A DNA stretch of 64,000 nt, from the NCBI GenBank assembly GCA_020736575.1, contig JAGPYM010000016.1, positions 930,001 to 994,000 on the forward strand, given 5' to 3'. Numbering within the stretch: position 1 is the first letter of the stretch; each line of letters begins with the position of its first letter. Source of the DNA: Thelonectria olida (lineage: Eukaryota > Ascomycota > Sordariomycetes > Hypocreales > Nectriaceae). Shown here one piece after another: positions 25,319-37,982 of this stretch. The notes below the pieces were generated by a model. The model searched no databases, was not told the origin of the DNA, and saw only the letters and a program-made list of their open reading frames with translations. Both the position numbers and the translations under genes were made by a program.

Positions 25319-26673
25319 ATGTCTGATAGTGAGGACGAGCCCATGTAAGCCAATACAACTAAACTTGTATTCCTCGATCGACGATCCTTGTCAACCCCGC
25401 GACTCCATGACTAACGTCGCACCCCTCCAGAACCCTCTCCAGTCACGCGCTTGCCGCGCTGGCCGAGTTCGAAGCCGAAAAAGACGATTCTCGGAAACGA
25501 TTCGAAAAGCTCAAGACCGGACCGAAGGAAGATTCGACGGATGCTACGTATGACGGAAACGAACCGTTGTCCATGTCGGCTTTTGCCGAGGATTGGAACG
25601 AGTCACAGTTTTGGGTACGTTGAGTCAATCTCTACCATGGTGCCTACCGATACAAGCAATGCTGTGTCAACCGTCACAACGATAATAGTTGCACAACGAC
25701 ATCGGGCATTAGGAGAACCTAGTTGGGCGGTGGAGATGGCTTCCGGTGATCGACACCCCCGGGTCTGACTGTCGTTACATATCCATTACGTACAGGCGGC
25801 CTTGACGCCTGGACGCCAAGCCTGACGGAACCTCTCTTATTGCTGATAATGAGTAACGTCGACTCGATAGCTGCAGCACATGGCATATTTCTCGTCCCCG
25901 CTTGAATAATCACTGACTTGTTGGTTGGGCAATGAATAGTATTCGGACGAATCTGCAGCTGTCTTGGCAGAACAGCTTCTCCATGGCGCATCCTCTTCAA
26001 CTGCCATTGGTGTTTTGTCTACGCCGAGCGCCTTTGTTGCGCTGAAGAATATACTGGTGAGTTCATATTGCTCGAATAGAAACTCATTAGAACATTGCTA
26101 GATCCGGCTGCTAACTCGTGAGGTTGCTCAAACTTGCAGCGAAAACGAACTGATCGAGACTTGCCGAAACTAGTGCTATTCGAACATGACGACCGCTTCA
26201 GCGTCTTCTCCGAGTATATCTACTACGACTATCAGCAACCCCTCAAGCTCCCAGGTAACCTCATCATATTCACACAAACTTCCAACGAGACAACTAATCA
26301 AGCTCTCGCAGCCGAGCTAAAAGGTAGCTTAGACTGCCTCATCATCGATCCCCCCTTCTTCAACAACGACTGCCAGACAAAATGTCAGTCCATTGCCTCT
26401 CCTACTGCTCCTCCTTTGCTGATATAAGATGGCACTTCCCCAGTCGCCCTGACCGCCCGTTGGCTTCTGAAGCCATTCCTCAAGACGTCCCCGATGCCCC
26501 GTGTCATTGTCTGCACCGGCGAGAGAATGGCTCCCATCGTTTCTAAGCTCTATCGTTCTCTCAATGTTCGCCCAACCACCTTCGAGCCCGCCCATGACGG
26601 CTTGAGTAACCATTACTACTGCTACGCCAACTTTGAATGTCCCTCATGGGCATGGCGGTCAGAAACGGATTGA
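25319..26673 (+). CDS. EFM5: Efm5-like protein-lysine N-methyltransferase
   Basis: Six exons: 25319-25344, 25431-25614, 25940-26056, 26140-26254, 26312-26383, 26444-26673; 247 aa. The N-terminus is acidic (MSDSEDEPI), then TLSSHALAALAEF and EDWNESQFWYSDESA, the conserved entry to the family. The catalytic motif is DPPF at 160-163, in LIIDPPFFNNDCQTK. The end has ANFECPSWAW. The family was once classed with N6-adenine DNA methylases (N6AMT2), but yeast Efm5 and human EEF1AKMT1 methylate a lysine in elongation factor 1A. Intron 2 (325 nt) is much longer than the rest. Its 3' end converges on UBP8. Confidence 0.9.
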
Positions 26674-27040
26674 CCAAGCGAGACCTGAACCAGGGCTCCA
26701 ATTGATACCCAACCAGCACTTGATACTCTCCACTGCCTGTGGTGATGCTATTGACCCTCACCTAGAAATGTGCCTGTAGTCATCTGTTCGCCGAGAGAGT
26801 CGTGACTGTACAATGATAGATCTCAAAAGTTTTCAATTCCAAACTATGCGCCAAGCTATGCATCCTGTTCTGGTCATCTTTTCCCCTTCCAGATGTGTAG
26901 TTTGAGAACTCCGTTGACGCCGGCCAAATCTTTTTGGTCTCTCCTTTCTTACACCCTTCTTACTTTGTTACACCTTCTCCTCTGGTTTTAAATCTCCATG
27001 TTCCCTAGTCTTCACCCATTCACACCAACCACCCGCGAGC
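26674..27040. other. convergent intergenic region between EFM5 and UBP8
   Basis: About 370 bp carrying two facing 3' ends. No gene seen. Confidence 0.45.
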
Positions 27041-28951
27041 TCAAGCTAGAGAGCGTATGATATAGAATAGTAGATAGGCCTGTGCATTGAGAACTTCCGA
27101 CACGCTTGCCATCTCAACTTTATGATCGTTGAATTTAAACCACTAAACCAACCGTTAGCCAATTCTGGTCCGATACTGTCGTTCTTCCTCGGCTAACTCA
27201 CCTGGTCGCCAACTCTGCAGTAAGACACGTAGTGGCCAGTTTCTATCTCGCCAACGTGAACCACTACACTCAAGAGGTCATATGTGCACGACCGCTCCAG
27301 CTCCATATTCTCGCGGTTATCACGACTGCGTTGTCGATGTGTGTAGGGCAGCATGTTGAGGGAAAGCGGGAATCCAACTGTTGTTTCGATTTTTGATGCC
27401 GCTCGGTCATGACGACCTTGCTTGTATTCGAACCGCTGCGTTTATTAGATGAATCGTCTCTCAAAGGATAACATGTCTCATGCATATACCACGCACCTTA
27501 AGTTGTATGGATAGGACATTGGGGAGTCTCTTGATGCTCGCGTGTCTTCGAGCCATTTGAGTCGAGTTGCATTGATTGCAACGGTACTCGCACTTGTCCG
27601 ACTTGATGTACTCCTCATCGAGACAATCCTTCAACGTAAGGCTGGGTTTCTTTTGGCCAGTTTTCTTGATACGTTTCTGGACCAAGTGGTCTAGACCCAA
27701 GCTCAAGTCCAAGAAGGACTGGACTGAACTGCTGGCGCCATGGCAGTTCTGGCAAGTTGTCGTGGTTTGCATTTTGCCATAGAACGTTTGGTGGATGACA
27801 CAGTTGCAGCTGTGCTCGCTTCCTATTTCGGGCTTTTTGCCATCACCGTTTCGCTCATGAAGCTCTTCAGCTAGGAACTGGAAAAACTCGTGCGCATCCT
27901 GCTCCTTGGTGGTCACCAGGTTCTCGAATGCCTTTCGTTCGGAAATCCAAAAGCCCGACAGGATATTAGCCGCCGTGTAACCGTTGGTATTTTCAGCGGC
28001 ATAGAAATCTTGGAACATGTCGTCCATGGCGCAGCTTAGGCAATGTGGCACTTGACAATCCCCGCTCTGGTGCCCATCACTGAGGTAGAAGTTTCGGAGA
28101 ACAGGATTGTGGAGGAAACTCTGAAGAACAACGTTCTGATAGCAGGTGGCGCCTGCATTGTAAATGCCCCGTAGTCCATTTGCGCGGCACGATGAAACTG
28201 TAGTATTGGCAGAGATGAAGCGTGGATCGTCCTTAATAGAGTCGCTGAACAGCTCATCATGCTTCCTTTTGCGGCCTAAAAATGAGTTAGTTGGTGTTGA
28301 ACGGAGAATAGAGATCGGGCATCTGTGTCATGACTAGTAGAAGAACGGCTTATAATATCGCCGATTGGTCAACATTAGAATACTCACCAGTGAAGGTTCC
28401 AGTCCCTATCTTACGCACGCGAAGCTCTTCGAGTGTTGGATCCCATACGAGATCGTCACATATCTGGCAGTATAGCGACCCGCTCCGTGATTCAACGTCT
28501 GAGATTCAAGTTAGCTACAGAACAAACCACACTGACTTGGGTATCCTCATACAAAAGCGATGGGATTTCTTAGTTCCGTGTTTTAATCGATCTTCCTCGG
28601 CAACGGTCGTGGGGCACTGCAGGCAGAGATAGTTGGATGTGAGAGAGGTGATGGGGCGGCCTTCGTTATTAAGGGTGGTTTGGGGGACGATCGGGGGGGC
28701 GTCGAAGATGCCTCGGAGTATCATTTTGTAGTGTGTGATCGAACTGTTCATAACTTCCTGTCCCTGGCCAAATAGGATCTGAACATGTTCTGTACCTATG
28801 TTAGAAAGGAAGAGGGAGATATGGGCGCCTTCAAGAGCTCGCCCTGTATCATGGGATCGATCATACCACAGCCGAACATTGGTGCCCCGGGCGCGGGGGA
28901 CTTGATCTTGGCATTCTTGGGGGAAGCGGGAGTTTGCGGTCGGCCAGACAT
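27041..28951 (-). CDS. UBP8: Ubp8-like ubiquitin carboxyl-terminal hydrolase of the SAGA module
   Basis: Six exons: 28951-28867, 28789-28553, 28498-28388, 28275-27497, 27435-27202, 27142-27041; 515 aa. An N-terminal ZnF-UBP domain (CEHVQIL, CLQCPTT, then GSLYCQICDDLVWDP) precedes the USP catalytic domain. Catalytic Cys189 is in NAGATCYQNVVLQS, the QDAHEFF box follows, and His472 is in TGHYVSYCR. Paired cysteines of the USP finger (CQNC, CNQC) are present, and the protein ends NAQAYLLFYIIRSLA. Ubp8/USP22 removes ubiquitin from histone H2B during transcription. ZnF-UBP plus length near 500 aa distinguish it from other USPs. Every splice joint was confirmed by phase and by family sequence. Confidence 0.93.
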
Positions 28952-30319
28952 GTTGAGAGCTACCCAGAAGATGGGTGTTTCGAGATGGGAGGAGGAAGAA
29001 GGGGCCTTGGTGTAGGCTGAGAAAAGGGCAACGCAAGGCGAGCGAAGCGTAATGTCGGAAGTCAGGCGTGGCTATGACCAGTGGCGAACAGGCGAATGTG
29101 TGTGTGTGTGTATGTAAGATGAGCTATCGGTGTTGCGACTCGGAAGGAGGATTGGCTCGAATGGAGAAAAGAGGTTGACCGTGTATTGTGGAGGATGCGA
29201 AGGACGGTCAATTGCAGTCGGGACTGGCAGGACGGTTTCTGTGATATGATAGTCAGCACACAGGGGCCCAAAGCCACGATGGGGAGGCTGCGTTGATTCC
29301 AAGGTAATTGGGAGTTTGCACAAACCTTTTGCCAAACTGTCGTCACCACTGGGTGGTGGTAGTGACAAGTTGTGAGGACGAAGTAATTAATGTGTGAGCG
29401 AGCCAGCTGCAGCAACGAGGAGGCATCCGCGACAGGGGAGCCAGCGATGACGGTGAATGAGGATCTCCTGCTCAGGGACTATGCACGGCAGCAGGGGAGA
29501 TATGGCATTGGCATTGGCGATCGCAGGTGTGAATGGCGAGAAATAAAGAGGAGTCGAGAAATAATATGAAGAATAAAAAACATCGATCGACAACCGTTCG
29601 TGATGGTTTGGTTTGGCTAAATAGATGGATGGGGGAGAGAGAAGTTTAATAATGTCCAGGTACCGCTGCATGGGCTAATTTGACTTTGGTTGGGAGGTAC
29701 CCCCAGTGCTAAAATGGGACGGGAAGTACCGACGACGCACCTAAGGCAAGACCTTGACCGGAGGGTCCGATAAGATAAGAGGTCGTCTTTTTTTCTTACC
29801 TCTGTGCCATGTCAAGAAGCTAAGGTACCGTTGTTTCTCGCAGCTGTCAGGGAATTGAGGTACCCTGCTTAGCTACCAGTCAAGTCAACCAACGCCCTGC
29901 GCATTGAGTGTTGAGCTGAAGTTCCCCATTTCAACGGCTCATGTGGAGGACCGGTGCGGCGCCTTGGGCCGAGGCTTTCCACTCTTTTCCCACCTAGCCC
30001 GGAGCACATCATACAAATACCACCTGGAGAGTGAATGTACTTTATCCCTATTCCGAAATCAAAGAATAAATGCCCTTCCTCTCCGGCCTGCCCTTGAATC
30101 CTCTCTCCTTCTCACCATTGAAACTCGGCTCCGTTCGGCTCCGCACCCCCACAACAAACCCCAGGCCACCATCTCCGGCCTCCGGATAGGTACCGCCCCG
30201 ATCACCCTCCGTGTTGTCCCCGGACTTCAGCATTTCCATCATATCTAGATCGTATGCGCACAGTATTGGATAACTGCTCATTCAATACTTGCACGCAAAC
30301 TGGGCACGCAAATATCATC
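28952..30319. promoter_or_regulatory. divergent promoter region of UBP8 and the LACTB2-like gene
   Basis: About 1.37 kb between outward-facing starts. It contains a TG microsatellite at 29097-29110. Small open frames on the minus strand show no conserved content. Confidence 0.45.
29097..29110. repeat. (TG)7 microsatellite
   Basis: Seven uninterrupted TG units in the UBP8/LACTB2-like intergenic region. Confidence 0.85.
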
Positions 30320-31201
30320 ATGGCCGCACACCTCGTCGCCCTCCCCGCCGTAGAGCGTCTCAGCCCCGCCTGCATCCGCATCTTGGGCGGAAACCCCGGA
30401 AAGTTCACCTTGCAGGGTACCAATACATATCTCCTCGGCACCGGTCCACGGCGTATCCTCATTGACACGGGTGAGGGTCGGAAGTCTTGGATCTCTTCTA
30501 TCAAGTCTACGCTGGAGGAGGAGAACGCTACCATTGACACTGCCCTTATCTCGCATTGGCATCACGACCATACCGGTGGTATCAAGGACCTCCTGAGCCT
30601 CTCTCCCGATACGCGTATCTACAAGCATGACCCGGATCCAGACCAACTTGACATTGCCGATGGACAACAGTTTAGTGTTGAAGGAGCTAGCCTGACAGCG
30701 AGTTACACTCCTGGACATACCACCGACCACTTTGTCTTCGTCCTCAAAGAGGAGGACTCCATGTTTACGGCTGATAATGTCCTTGGCCATGGAACTGCCG
30801 TTTTTGAGGACATGGCCAAGTACCTGCAAAGTCTGGAACGAATGAAACCCATGTTCAAGGGCCGAGCCTATCCAGGACACGGCCCGGTCATCGAGGACGG
30901 GCCGGCCAAGATTACCGAGTACATTGCCCATAGACGCCAGCGAGAAGAGCAGGTTATCCGAACATTGGGGCTCAAACCTGACGGTGCGAGTCCGGATGTC
31001 TCGGCCGAGTTGAGGACACCACCCTCGGCATGGACAGCCATGGAATTGGTCAAGATCATCTACCAAGATGTGCCCGAGAACCTTCACCAAGCGGCGTGTG
31101 GGGGTGTGCTGCAGATCTTGCATAAGCTTAAGAGTGAAGGTCGTGTCTTGCAGGAGGGAGATGGGTGGCTGCTTGTGGCTGAAGGACGTTCCTCGCTATA
31201 A
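30320..31201 (+). CDS. LACTB2-like metallo-beta-lactamase fold hydrolase
   Basis: Intronless, 293 aa from the ATG before AAHLVALPAVERLSP. The metal-binding motif is H79-W-H81-H-D83-H84 in ISHWHHDHTGG. The later ligands lie in YTPGHTTDHFVF, ADNVLGHGTAVFED and YPGHGPVI. The C-terminal 90 residues form a winged-helix-like tail (RRQREEQVI ... GGVLQILHKLKSEGRV), as in LACTB2. Human LACTB2 is a mitochondrial endoribonuclease; fungal relatives include thioesterases that release polyketides from non-reducing synthases. No polyketide synthase lies nearby, so the housekeeping LACTB2 type is more likely. No targeting peptide is obvious. An in-frame upstream ATG at 30254 would add 22 residues without conserved features. 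Confidence 0.85.
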   Translation: MAAHLVALPAVERLSPACIRILGGNPGKFTLQGTNTYLLGTGPRRILIDTGEGRKSWISSIKSTLEEENATIDTALISHWHHDHTGGIKDLLSLSPDTRIYKHDPDPDQLDIADGQQFSVEGASLTASYTPGHTTDHFVFVLKEEDSMFTADNVLGHGTAVFEDMAKYLQSLERMKPMFKGRAYPGHGPVIEDGPAKITEYIAHRRQREEQVIRTLGLKPDGASPDVSAELRTPPSAWTAMELVKIIYQDVPENLHQAACGGVLQILHKLKSEGRVLQEGDGWLLVAEGRSSL

Positions 31202-34200
31202 CTTCAATACATGGGCATGCCAGGTTGTTGTGAAGGTTGTTCGATATAGCTGCCTTCACAAAGGGTCAACTGAGAACAATTACAAGGAGTTCGCATCTCG
31301 TATTCTCAATAAGACTGCAGAAATGATACACGATATGTGTTCGTCCGAGCTACCTATGTGGGAACGGATCACCTACTGGGATGAGATGCATGACGTTTGG
31401 GGGATTGGCACTTATACCAACCTTAAATCTCTAATCTACCTATGAGAAGCATGTAAGAGTTAAGCTTCATCTTGCAATATCCTTATTGTAACTGACTGCC
31501 ACAGGGACGGAACTTCGCATACCTGAATATCCGTCATGTAACAACGCACACAAGATTAAATGCAGAACCAACTAAATCATATCCTCTGGGACAGTAGTAG
31601 GTCCACGATACAAGTCGTGACTGTGAAAATCAATGATTTGCTCGACCGCATTGCTAGATCTGGCCATCGTTGTGAAACCAGTGCTATGTGATGCTACGTA
31701 TTCTACTAACTAGGCCAGTCGTCACACTCGGAAGCAGACCCAGAGTAAAAGAATACTCGCTCGCTCGCCCAACTTAAAGAATGAATGGAATCAGGTAGCA
31801 AGGACATATCAAAGGACGATAACCATGTTTTGGATCGGTCGGCCGAGTTGAGCGGAACCGGCGAAGGCCAAAGCGACGCTATTTGCAAGACCATCTCACG
31901 AGATATCTGTCCAGCATCTTCAGGTGACATGAACACAGAAGTGATTGGGACTTTTATCAACCACCCAATGGTACCTTGGACATCTGTACATACAATGAAT
32001 AACTTAGCGATGTGGGTGGGGAAGACATGATCCACGATCCCGTCTGACGCATGGCCTCTAGCCTAATGCATGCAACCACCTGCAAACGTTTCTGGGAGCG
32101 AAAGAGGCGGTATGATGAATCGAGGGTGTTGTAAGAGGATTGATCATCCTACCCGGGTGCTTTACTGCCGGAGCGTGGCTGGTTGGTGTGGTGATGGCTT
32201 CACGATCAGCCTGTTAAGGGGCTCCCCGACATCGCCGACGCCGGCAAAGGACAGTGCAGAGTTCCAAGAGGAAATGTTGCAACAAGATGAGTTTTCTGTC
32301 GAGGATCGAGCTCTACCAAAGTAAATCGAGAAACGACATGGGTAACGTTGCGCATTGGCCGCGAAGGAGACATGGCCCTGTGGTGAATGTGATGGAGCCG
32401 TTTGAGAGCCGTTTCCAACCCTCCTAGTCCGTGTACATTGTGACGACCAAGATTGGCCCGGCCAATCTGCTACCTCGAGAACGAAACGAATCAGCAGATT
32501 TCACGGAAGGCCTGCCTGCTAACCCGAAATCTCCCCGAAGAGTCATACGACGGCCAAGTCTCAACACCAAGAAATGCAGTCGAGCCAAGAAGGCCGGTGT
32601 CCGGACCAGGTGGTTTCGCGGTGGAGGGGCTGCCGGAAGTTTCGGACGAGACGATTTAGGGCACCCTGGACTCTTTGGGGGAATGGCCCAATGGATAATT
32701 GAGAAGGGCTTCAACCATGAAGATGCATATCATCGAGGATGCTGTTGACGCAAATAATCGGCACACGGTTTGCGGCTTGGCGTTTCTAGGCAGGTATCGG
32801 TACATACGGATGGAGTATCACGAAGAAAACGTGCATTCTTTTGCGAATAAGCTAACTAACAAACATGGCAAAGAAAGCCTTTACATCCGAAAGGATGCTC
32901 CGGAATTTTCAAGTTCGAGTAGAAAACTCCGAGAGAAGCGGCCGGGAGAGCGGGCGACCATGACCCCACCATTCCGTGGAATGTATTCTCTTCGTCTTCT
33001 TCTCTTTGTTTTCTACCTATGAGTTGATGGCCTGTTTGCTGCTTCTCGCAATGGCCTACGTACTTGGCTGTGGCACACGGGCTACTCTTACGCATCCTCA
33101 AATCTGAGCCACGCAGCAACGCACGGGGGGGCTCAACTGATGCATCCCACGCGCCAAACAGCATCGCTGGCGTCTCAGCAGGTTTGGGGCCCTTAAAGGA
33201 GCGGCCACATGCTTCAGAACCTTGCAGGCGCATGCGCGTTTGAAGGGCGTTTAAGACGACGACAAGCAAATGCATACGCCGTCTGCTTATTGCCGATTAA
33301 GAATGGAGGGTTTAGTGAGAAACTAAACCGAACAACGCCCATCATCCCCACCACCTTGTTTCTTCGTTTCGTTGCTGTCGGATCTGAGTCATACCGGAGG
33401 TTTCCTGTCTCGTTTGCCTGCGTACGAATAGCATACGAATATACCGACCAACTTCTACCCATGAATACATATTTGGTGGTCCTGGTAAGTGGCGTCTACT
33501 ACCTCAAGCGGTGTAGTTGGTGACCTTGGTATATCCGGGAGGATCGGGGCTCTCGGAGATACTATGTAGAAGTGGGTTAAACCCCCTCCCAAAAGAGAGC
33601 GGGCCGCGGTCAGTTGACAATGGCACTGGTGATTGACAAGGCTAAAGTGTGTACCGGCTTGCATCATTTCTCCATGGTTGAGTTGCATTGACATGGGTCC
33701 AAGTCATCATGGGAATCTTTTGGTCGCGGCTTGTCGTTGACGCCGCGCTCGTACACTATGTGATACAACGAACAGGCCCGGCTGACGCGTCTAACACAAT
33801 TTATTTAGTTCCAGCGAAAGTTCCCGGACTGCCTTGTCCAGCCCGGAGGCAGAGAGAGAGAGAGTCGGCACTGTCGTCCGGGATGTGTGGTTGGCAGACG
33901 GATGCGGCGTCGGGGCGGCCATTAACTAACTAGTTAGTAGCTTGGACCCCATGAACCGGGTATGACGTGACTTTGCATTGACAAGTGGCGGTTGTACGAA
34001 TATTATTGCCATGGACGTTCATGATGAGTTTTTAAGGTGAATACGTGAGGACGAAGGAGGGAGGGAGAATTGTGTGTAGTAACTCACATGTTTACAGCCA
34101 GCTTGAACGTGGTACACAATCACAGAGATAGACAAGATTCATGCTCATCTCCATGTCTGAATAGAACAGGCGAGGTTGGGAGGTTGGTGGTTGGTTGGTA

Positions 34201-35327
34201 AGCATCAAGTCAAGCCAAGTACAGCTTCGTAAGTTGAAGCCGTCTTACGCTTAGAGAGGCGCCGCCAAGGGCTGGTTGGACGCACGGGGAGGCTCGGCGA
34301 GGGACTTTGGGGCATGGATCGATGATGTCGTTTGTGACGGTAAAAGAAAATAAAATAAAAAAACAAAAGGGGAAAGAAAAAAGAAAATGGAAGAAAAGAA
34401 GAAGACACAAATATTCGCATTGGGGTGGGTGGTACTTGTGGCTGCCGTGTAAACAAGGTGCTGAGGTGAGTATTCGTATGTACTTCTCCAGTTTAATTAA
34501 ATAAAATGGATGTACGATTACAATCCCCATTTCTGAAAAATTCCGTGGAAAAAAAAAGCCATGGTCCGTCTCCATCCAATTGAGTGTTTTCTTTGTAATT
34601 GACCATGGTGATGAGGCATCCTCTGTTTGCAAGTATCGAGTACCTTGTCCTTGCCCTCCCATCGTAGCGTGTCGAAATGTCCGAAGTCCCGAAACTCGTC
34701 TCGTCACGTAACGTTGGGTGTGCGCCAATCCCCACCAGAGCGAAGAAAAGAGCCAAGCCGCGGAGTGCCAAGTACCGCAACTCTCTGCCTCTTTTTGTTT
34801 GCTCGTGAAGCAATTCGGATGCTCCGGATGGTGCGAGGCTCCTGCCCTGGTCCCCATCCTCTCGGGTCGTGACCTATCGTGGTTGATGTTCCATGCCTGT
34901 GAACCCTCAATGGTAAGCTATCAATGGGTTCGGGTAACGGCTGCGGCCAACGCCTAGGTAGTTGCTGCGAAAATGTGATGCCTTCACGAAACACTTCTCT
35001 CGTCCACATTTTTTTTTATTATTTAAACAAGGCGCCCCATCGCCCGAGGATCCATCATTGTTTCCGTCCCCTGTCGACCTGTCTCCCTCTTCTTCCCGCA
35101 TAATCCCTACCGACCTGTCTCTCACGGATAGATACTCTCTGCTTCCTCTTTGTCCCTCCCACCTCATGACATGATACATTGTTAAACCTCCGTCCGACCA
35201 GTCATTGAGCGTCTTTGTTACTGTCCAAACGCCCCGAGAGCTTGCTGTGTACCAATCCTGGTCTCTTCAAGCTACAGCAACACACGACAGGCGGCGTAAA
35301 CCAAACTCACCTTCTCTCGCTCTCTCC
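31202..35327. other. 4.1 kb region without a credible gene
   Basis: No open frame here combines length, ATG start and recognisable motif. A purine-rich, A-dominated tract lies near 34338-34412 and an AG run near 33852. The last few hundred bases are pyrimidine-rich with a TTATTTAAAC element near 35018 and are probably the promoter and leader of the YTP1-like gene. The rest may be regulatory, non-coding transcript or decayed DNA. Confidence 0.4.
34338..34412. repeat. A-rich purine tract
   Basis: Low-complexity stretch of A and G (for example aaataaaataaaaaaac, then gggaaagaaaaaag). It reads as poly-pyrimidine on the minus strand. Confidence 0.7.
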
Positions 35328-37392
35328 ATGGCCGTAAAATCGACACCATCACCATCTGCAACCGCCCTTGTTCTCCTGCTGGGGTTTCTTCCTCTCATTC
35401 TCGCTCATGGCGGAGGTGGCCACGATGACGCCCAAACAGACGGCGCCATGAGCATGAGCGGCAGCCATGGCAACCAGACTCACGACGCCGACCAGCCGAA
35501 AGATGAATCTGAATACCCTCCGAGTTACTTTTCTCACCCAGACCATGCGAGCGCCATTTACACGCACATCGCTCTCATGACTCTTGGTTGGGTTTTCATT
35601 CTTCCAGTTGGTAAGCTCCCTTGTTCATTTCCAAGGACCCCCCGCTTCGACCAACCTTCTGACTCCCCCCCCCTCGTCATAGCTGTGATGCTCTCCTTGG
35701 CGAGGTCTCGCTTCACTCTCTTCGCCCAGTTCGTCTTCTTGGCAGCAAACGCCGTAGGAATCGTGGTCGGCACCGTTTACAACGCGTCAACCCCTGATCT
35801 GTACCCTAACAATGCCCACCACAAGATTGGCTGGATCATCACCTGGGTCGTCTCAGCCCAAGTCCTCATTACAGCAGTCGGACGGGTGGCCGGAGTCGTG
35901 AAGTCGAGAGCATCGCGTAGGAGCAGCGACAGCCAAAGCCAAAGCCAAGCGTTTTTGCCCGTGCCCACGCACGGAACTCGGTACCGCGAACACGACGAGT
36001 ATCAATTGAGTCCCTACCGCCATTCTGACGACAGCGGACAGGGAACAGAGCCCAACACCGAGTCTCTGCGCAGCAATTCCGTCTCCACTCTGCCCGACTC
36101 GGATGACGATGATATCCCCATGCAGTCTCGTCACAAGGAGTACGATGATGAAGATGAGGATCTAGAAGCTATGCCTTTCTCTTCAGCCTCTGCGTCTACC
36201 GCTCAGAAGTCGACACTGACCCGTCATGCCGCCAAAATCGTCGCTTCGCGCGTGTGGAGATACCTGGATTGCAGCGCCCGCGCTATCAACCGCATCATCC
36301 TTCCTTTTGGCTTCATTGCCTTGTCCACTGGCGTCGTCACCTACGGCCGCTTCTTTGTGAGTAAAAAAGGGCCAATTCTCTGCAAGGCACGGAAATCTAA
36401 CCAAATATTCAGGAGGGACACGGCATCTTTGGCGGTCTCGCCCATTGGGTTAAAGGCGGTGTTTTTTTCTGGCTCGGTCTCTTCACTCTGGGCCGCTGGA
36501 GCGGCAGTTTCGCCGAGTTTGGCTGGGCTTGGAACGTTTGCCCCAAGACATCCAGTCGAAAATGGCGACCTTCGGCCGAGTTTGTCGAGAGCTTCTTGAT
36601 CTTTTTCTACGGCGCTACCAACATCTTTCTTGAGCATCTTGGTGGCTGGGGCGGTGATTGGACCCCGACTGACATGGAGCACATCTCCATCACTGTCCTC
36701 TTCATTGGTGGTGGAATAGTACGTCACAACCTCCCTTTCACCCTCCCCTGAGACATTTCGGCTGGCCCGAATAGAAACTGACTGAAATCAAGTGCGGAAT
36801 GCTCGTCGAGTCCACTCGTATTCGAGACTTGCTGAACATGACTGTCGAGCTCCCCGAGGCCGCTCACCACTATTCCGACGAGGAGGCCGAGCAATCGGCG
36901 CCCCCCGACACCTACGAGGTCTCTTTGAACCCCATTCCTGCCTTGATCATCATGCTCCTGGGCATCATGATGAGTTCCCACACTCAGCACAGCATGATTT
37001 CGAGCATGGTGCACAAGCAGTGGGGAGATCTTCTTTTTGGAGCTTCTCTAGCCAGAGGCTTCACCTATGTCCTTATGTTCCTCAAGCCACCCAAGTCAAT
37101 TTTCCCATCTCGGCCTCCTACCGAGCTTCTTGCTTCTTTTGGCTTGATGGCTGGAGGTATCATCTTCATGACCAGTGTAAGTTTTCCATTTTCCAACGAC
37201 ACGACTTGCTCAGGAGACTGACTATTGCAGGCTGGTGATACGGTGCAAGGCATGATTCACTACGACTTGGATGCCATGTTCATGTTTACCGTCACCATGG
37301 GACTGGTTGGCCTACTGATGGCCTGGGAAATCATTGTACTTGCCATCAAGGGATGGGCTGTTCGTCGTGAGCGACGATACGCCTCCCATTAA
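35328..37392 (+). CDS. YTP1: Ytp1/DUF2427-type multi-pass membrane protein
   Basis: Five exons: 35328-35610, 35683-36356, 36413-36718, 36793-37176, 37231-37392; 602 aa. A cleavable signal peptide (ALVLLLGFLPLILAHGGGG) is followed by a His/Asp/Met-rich lumenal segment. The DUF2427 part (SHPDHASAIYTHIALMTLGWVFILP ...) resembles a cytochrome b561-like helix bundle. A long acidic, Ser-rich loop follows (DSDDDDIPM, YDDEDEDLE), then the Ytp1 domain (EGHGIFGGLAHWVKGG, FTLGRWSGSFAEFGWAWN). About ten membrane helices in total. Yeast Ytp1 has no proven role. The His-rich motifs, such as GHGIFGGLAHW, could bind haem or metal, but that is inference. Confidence 0.88.
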
Positions 37393-37982
37393 ACGCGATG
37401 CGCTAAGGACACAGGGATATACATATATATATATATATATATGATGATGGCATTGGGGGAAACGCATTTCCGCGACTATTTGCGGATCGCTATCCGTGGC
37501 GTCGAGCTTGTTTTTTAAGATACCCTTCATGAAACTCAGCGGCCTGTATTTAGAATGCTTCTGCTTGTCGTTCCTTCGGTCTGATACCAAGCAGTCGAGG
37601 TCGACCCGACTTGTCGAGTCGGATTGGTGGTTTGCTTATAATGAATAAAGTCTTAAACATCGATGTGTCCGTAGCTTGCGTGAGGCTCGAGGCCTATGAA
37701 GCAGGTGCCATAATTTCATTGACATCGTAATGCGAGACGTGTGCTGGTGGCTTAGATGTGCCGACCTTGTCGTCTCTGAGGGCATATCGTTATTCAGGGT
37801 TGATTCGATGGCGGCTTGGTACTAAGCAGTTGTCGTTTCATCCTCCCGTAAAATGAACAATGAGCCCTCTTTCTTGTCCTTGAATCGATGTACGTGAGGT
37901 GGGTTTCAAGTCGTCTCGTATTGAGGTCAAGGTGAAAAGTGCCGCTTCTAAGTATCCCACAGTCCCAGTATCGCTCAAGTGC
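37393..37982. other. convergent intergenic region between the YTP1-like and RSA3-like genes
   Basis: About 590 bp holding two facing 3' ends and the AT microsatellite. No gene. Confidence 0.45.
37423..37442. repeat. (AT)10 microsatellite
   Basis: Ten AT units in the probable 3' UTR of the YTP1-like gene, 30 bp after its stop. Confidence 0.9.

Noticed and set aside
30320..31201. polyketide-releasing thioesterase as part of a secondary-metabolite cluster
   Set aside because: The metallo-beta-lactamase fold alone is not enough; no synthase, P450, transporter or regulator lies next to it.
31706..32035. 109-codon minus-strand open frame
   Set aside because: Starts at GTG, matches nothing I know, and the opposite strand is also open over most of it.
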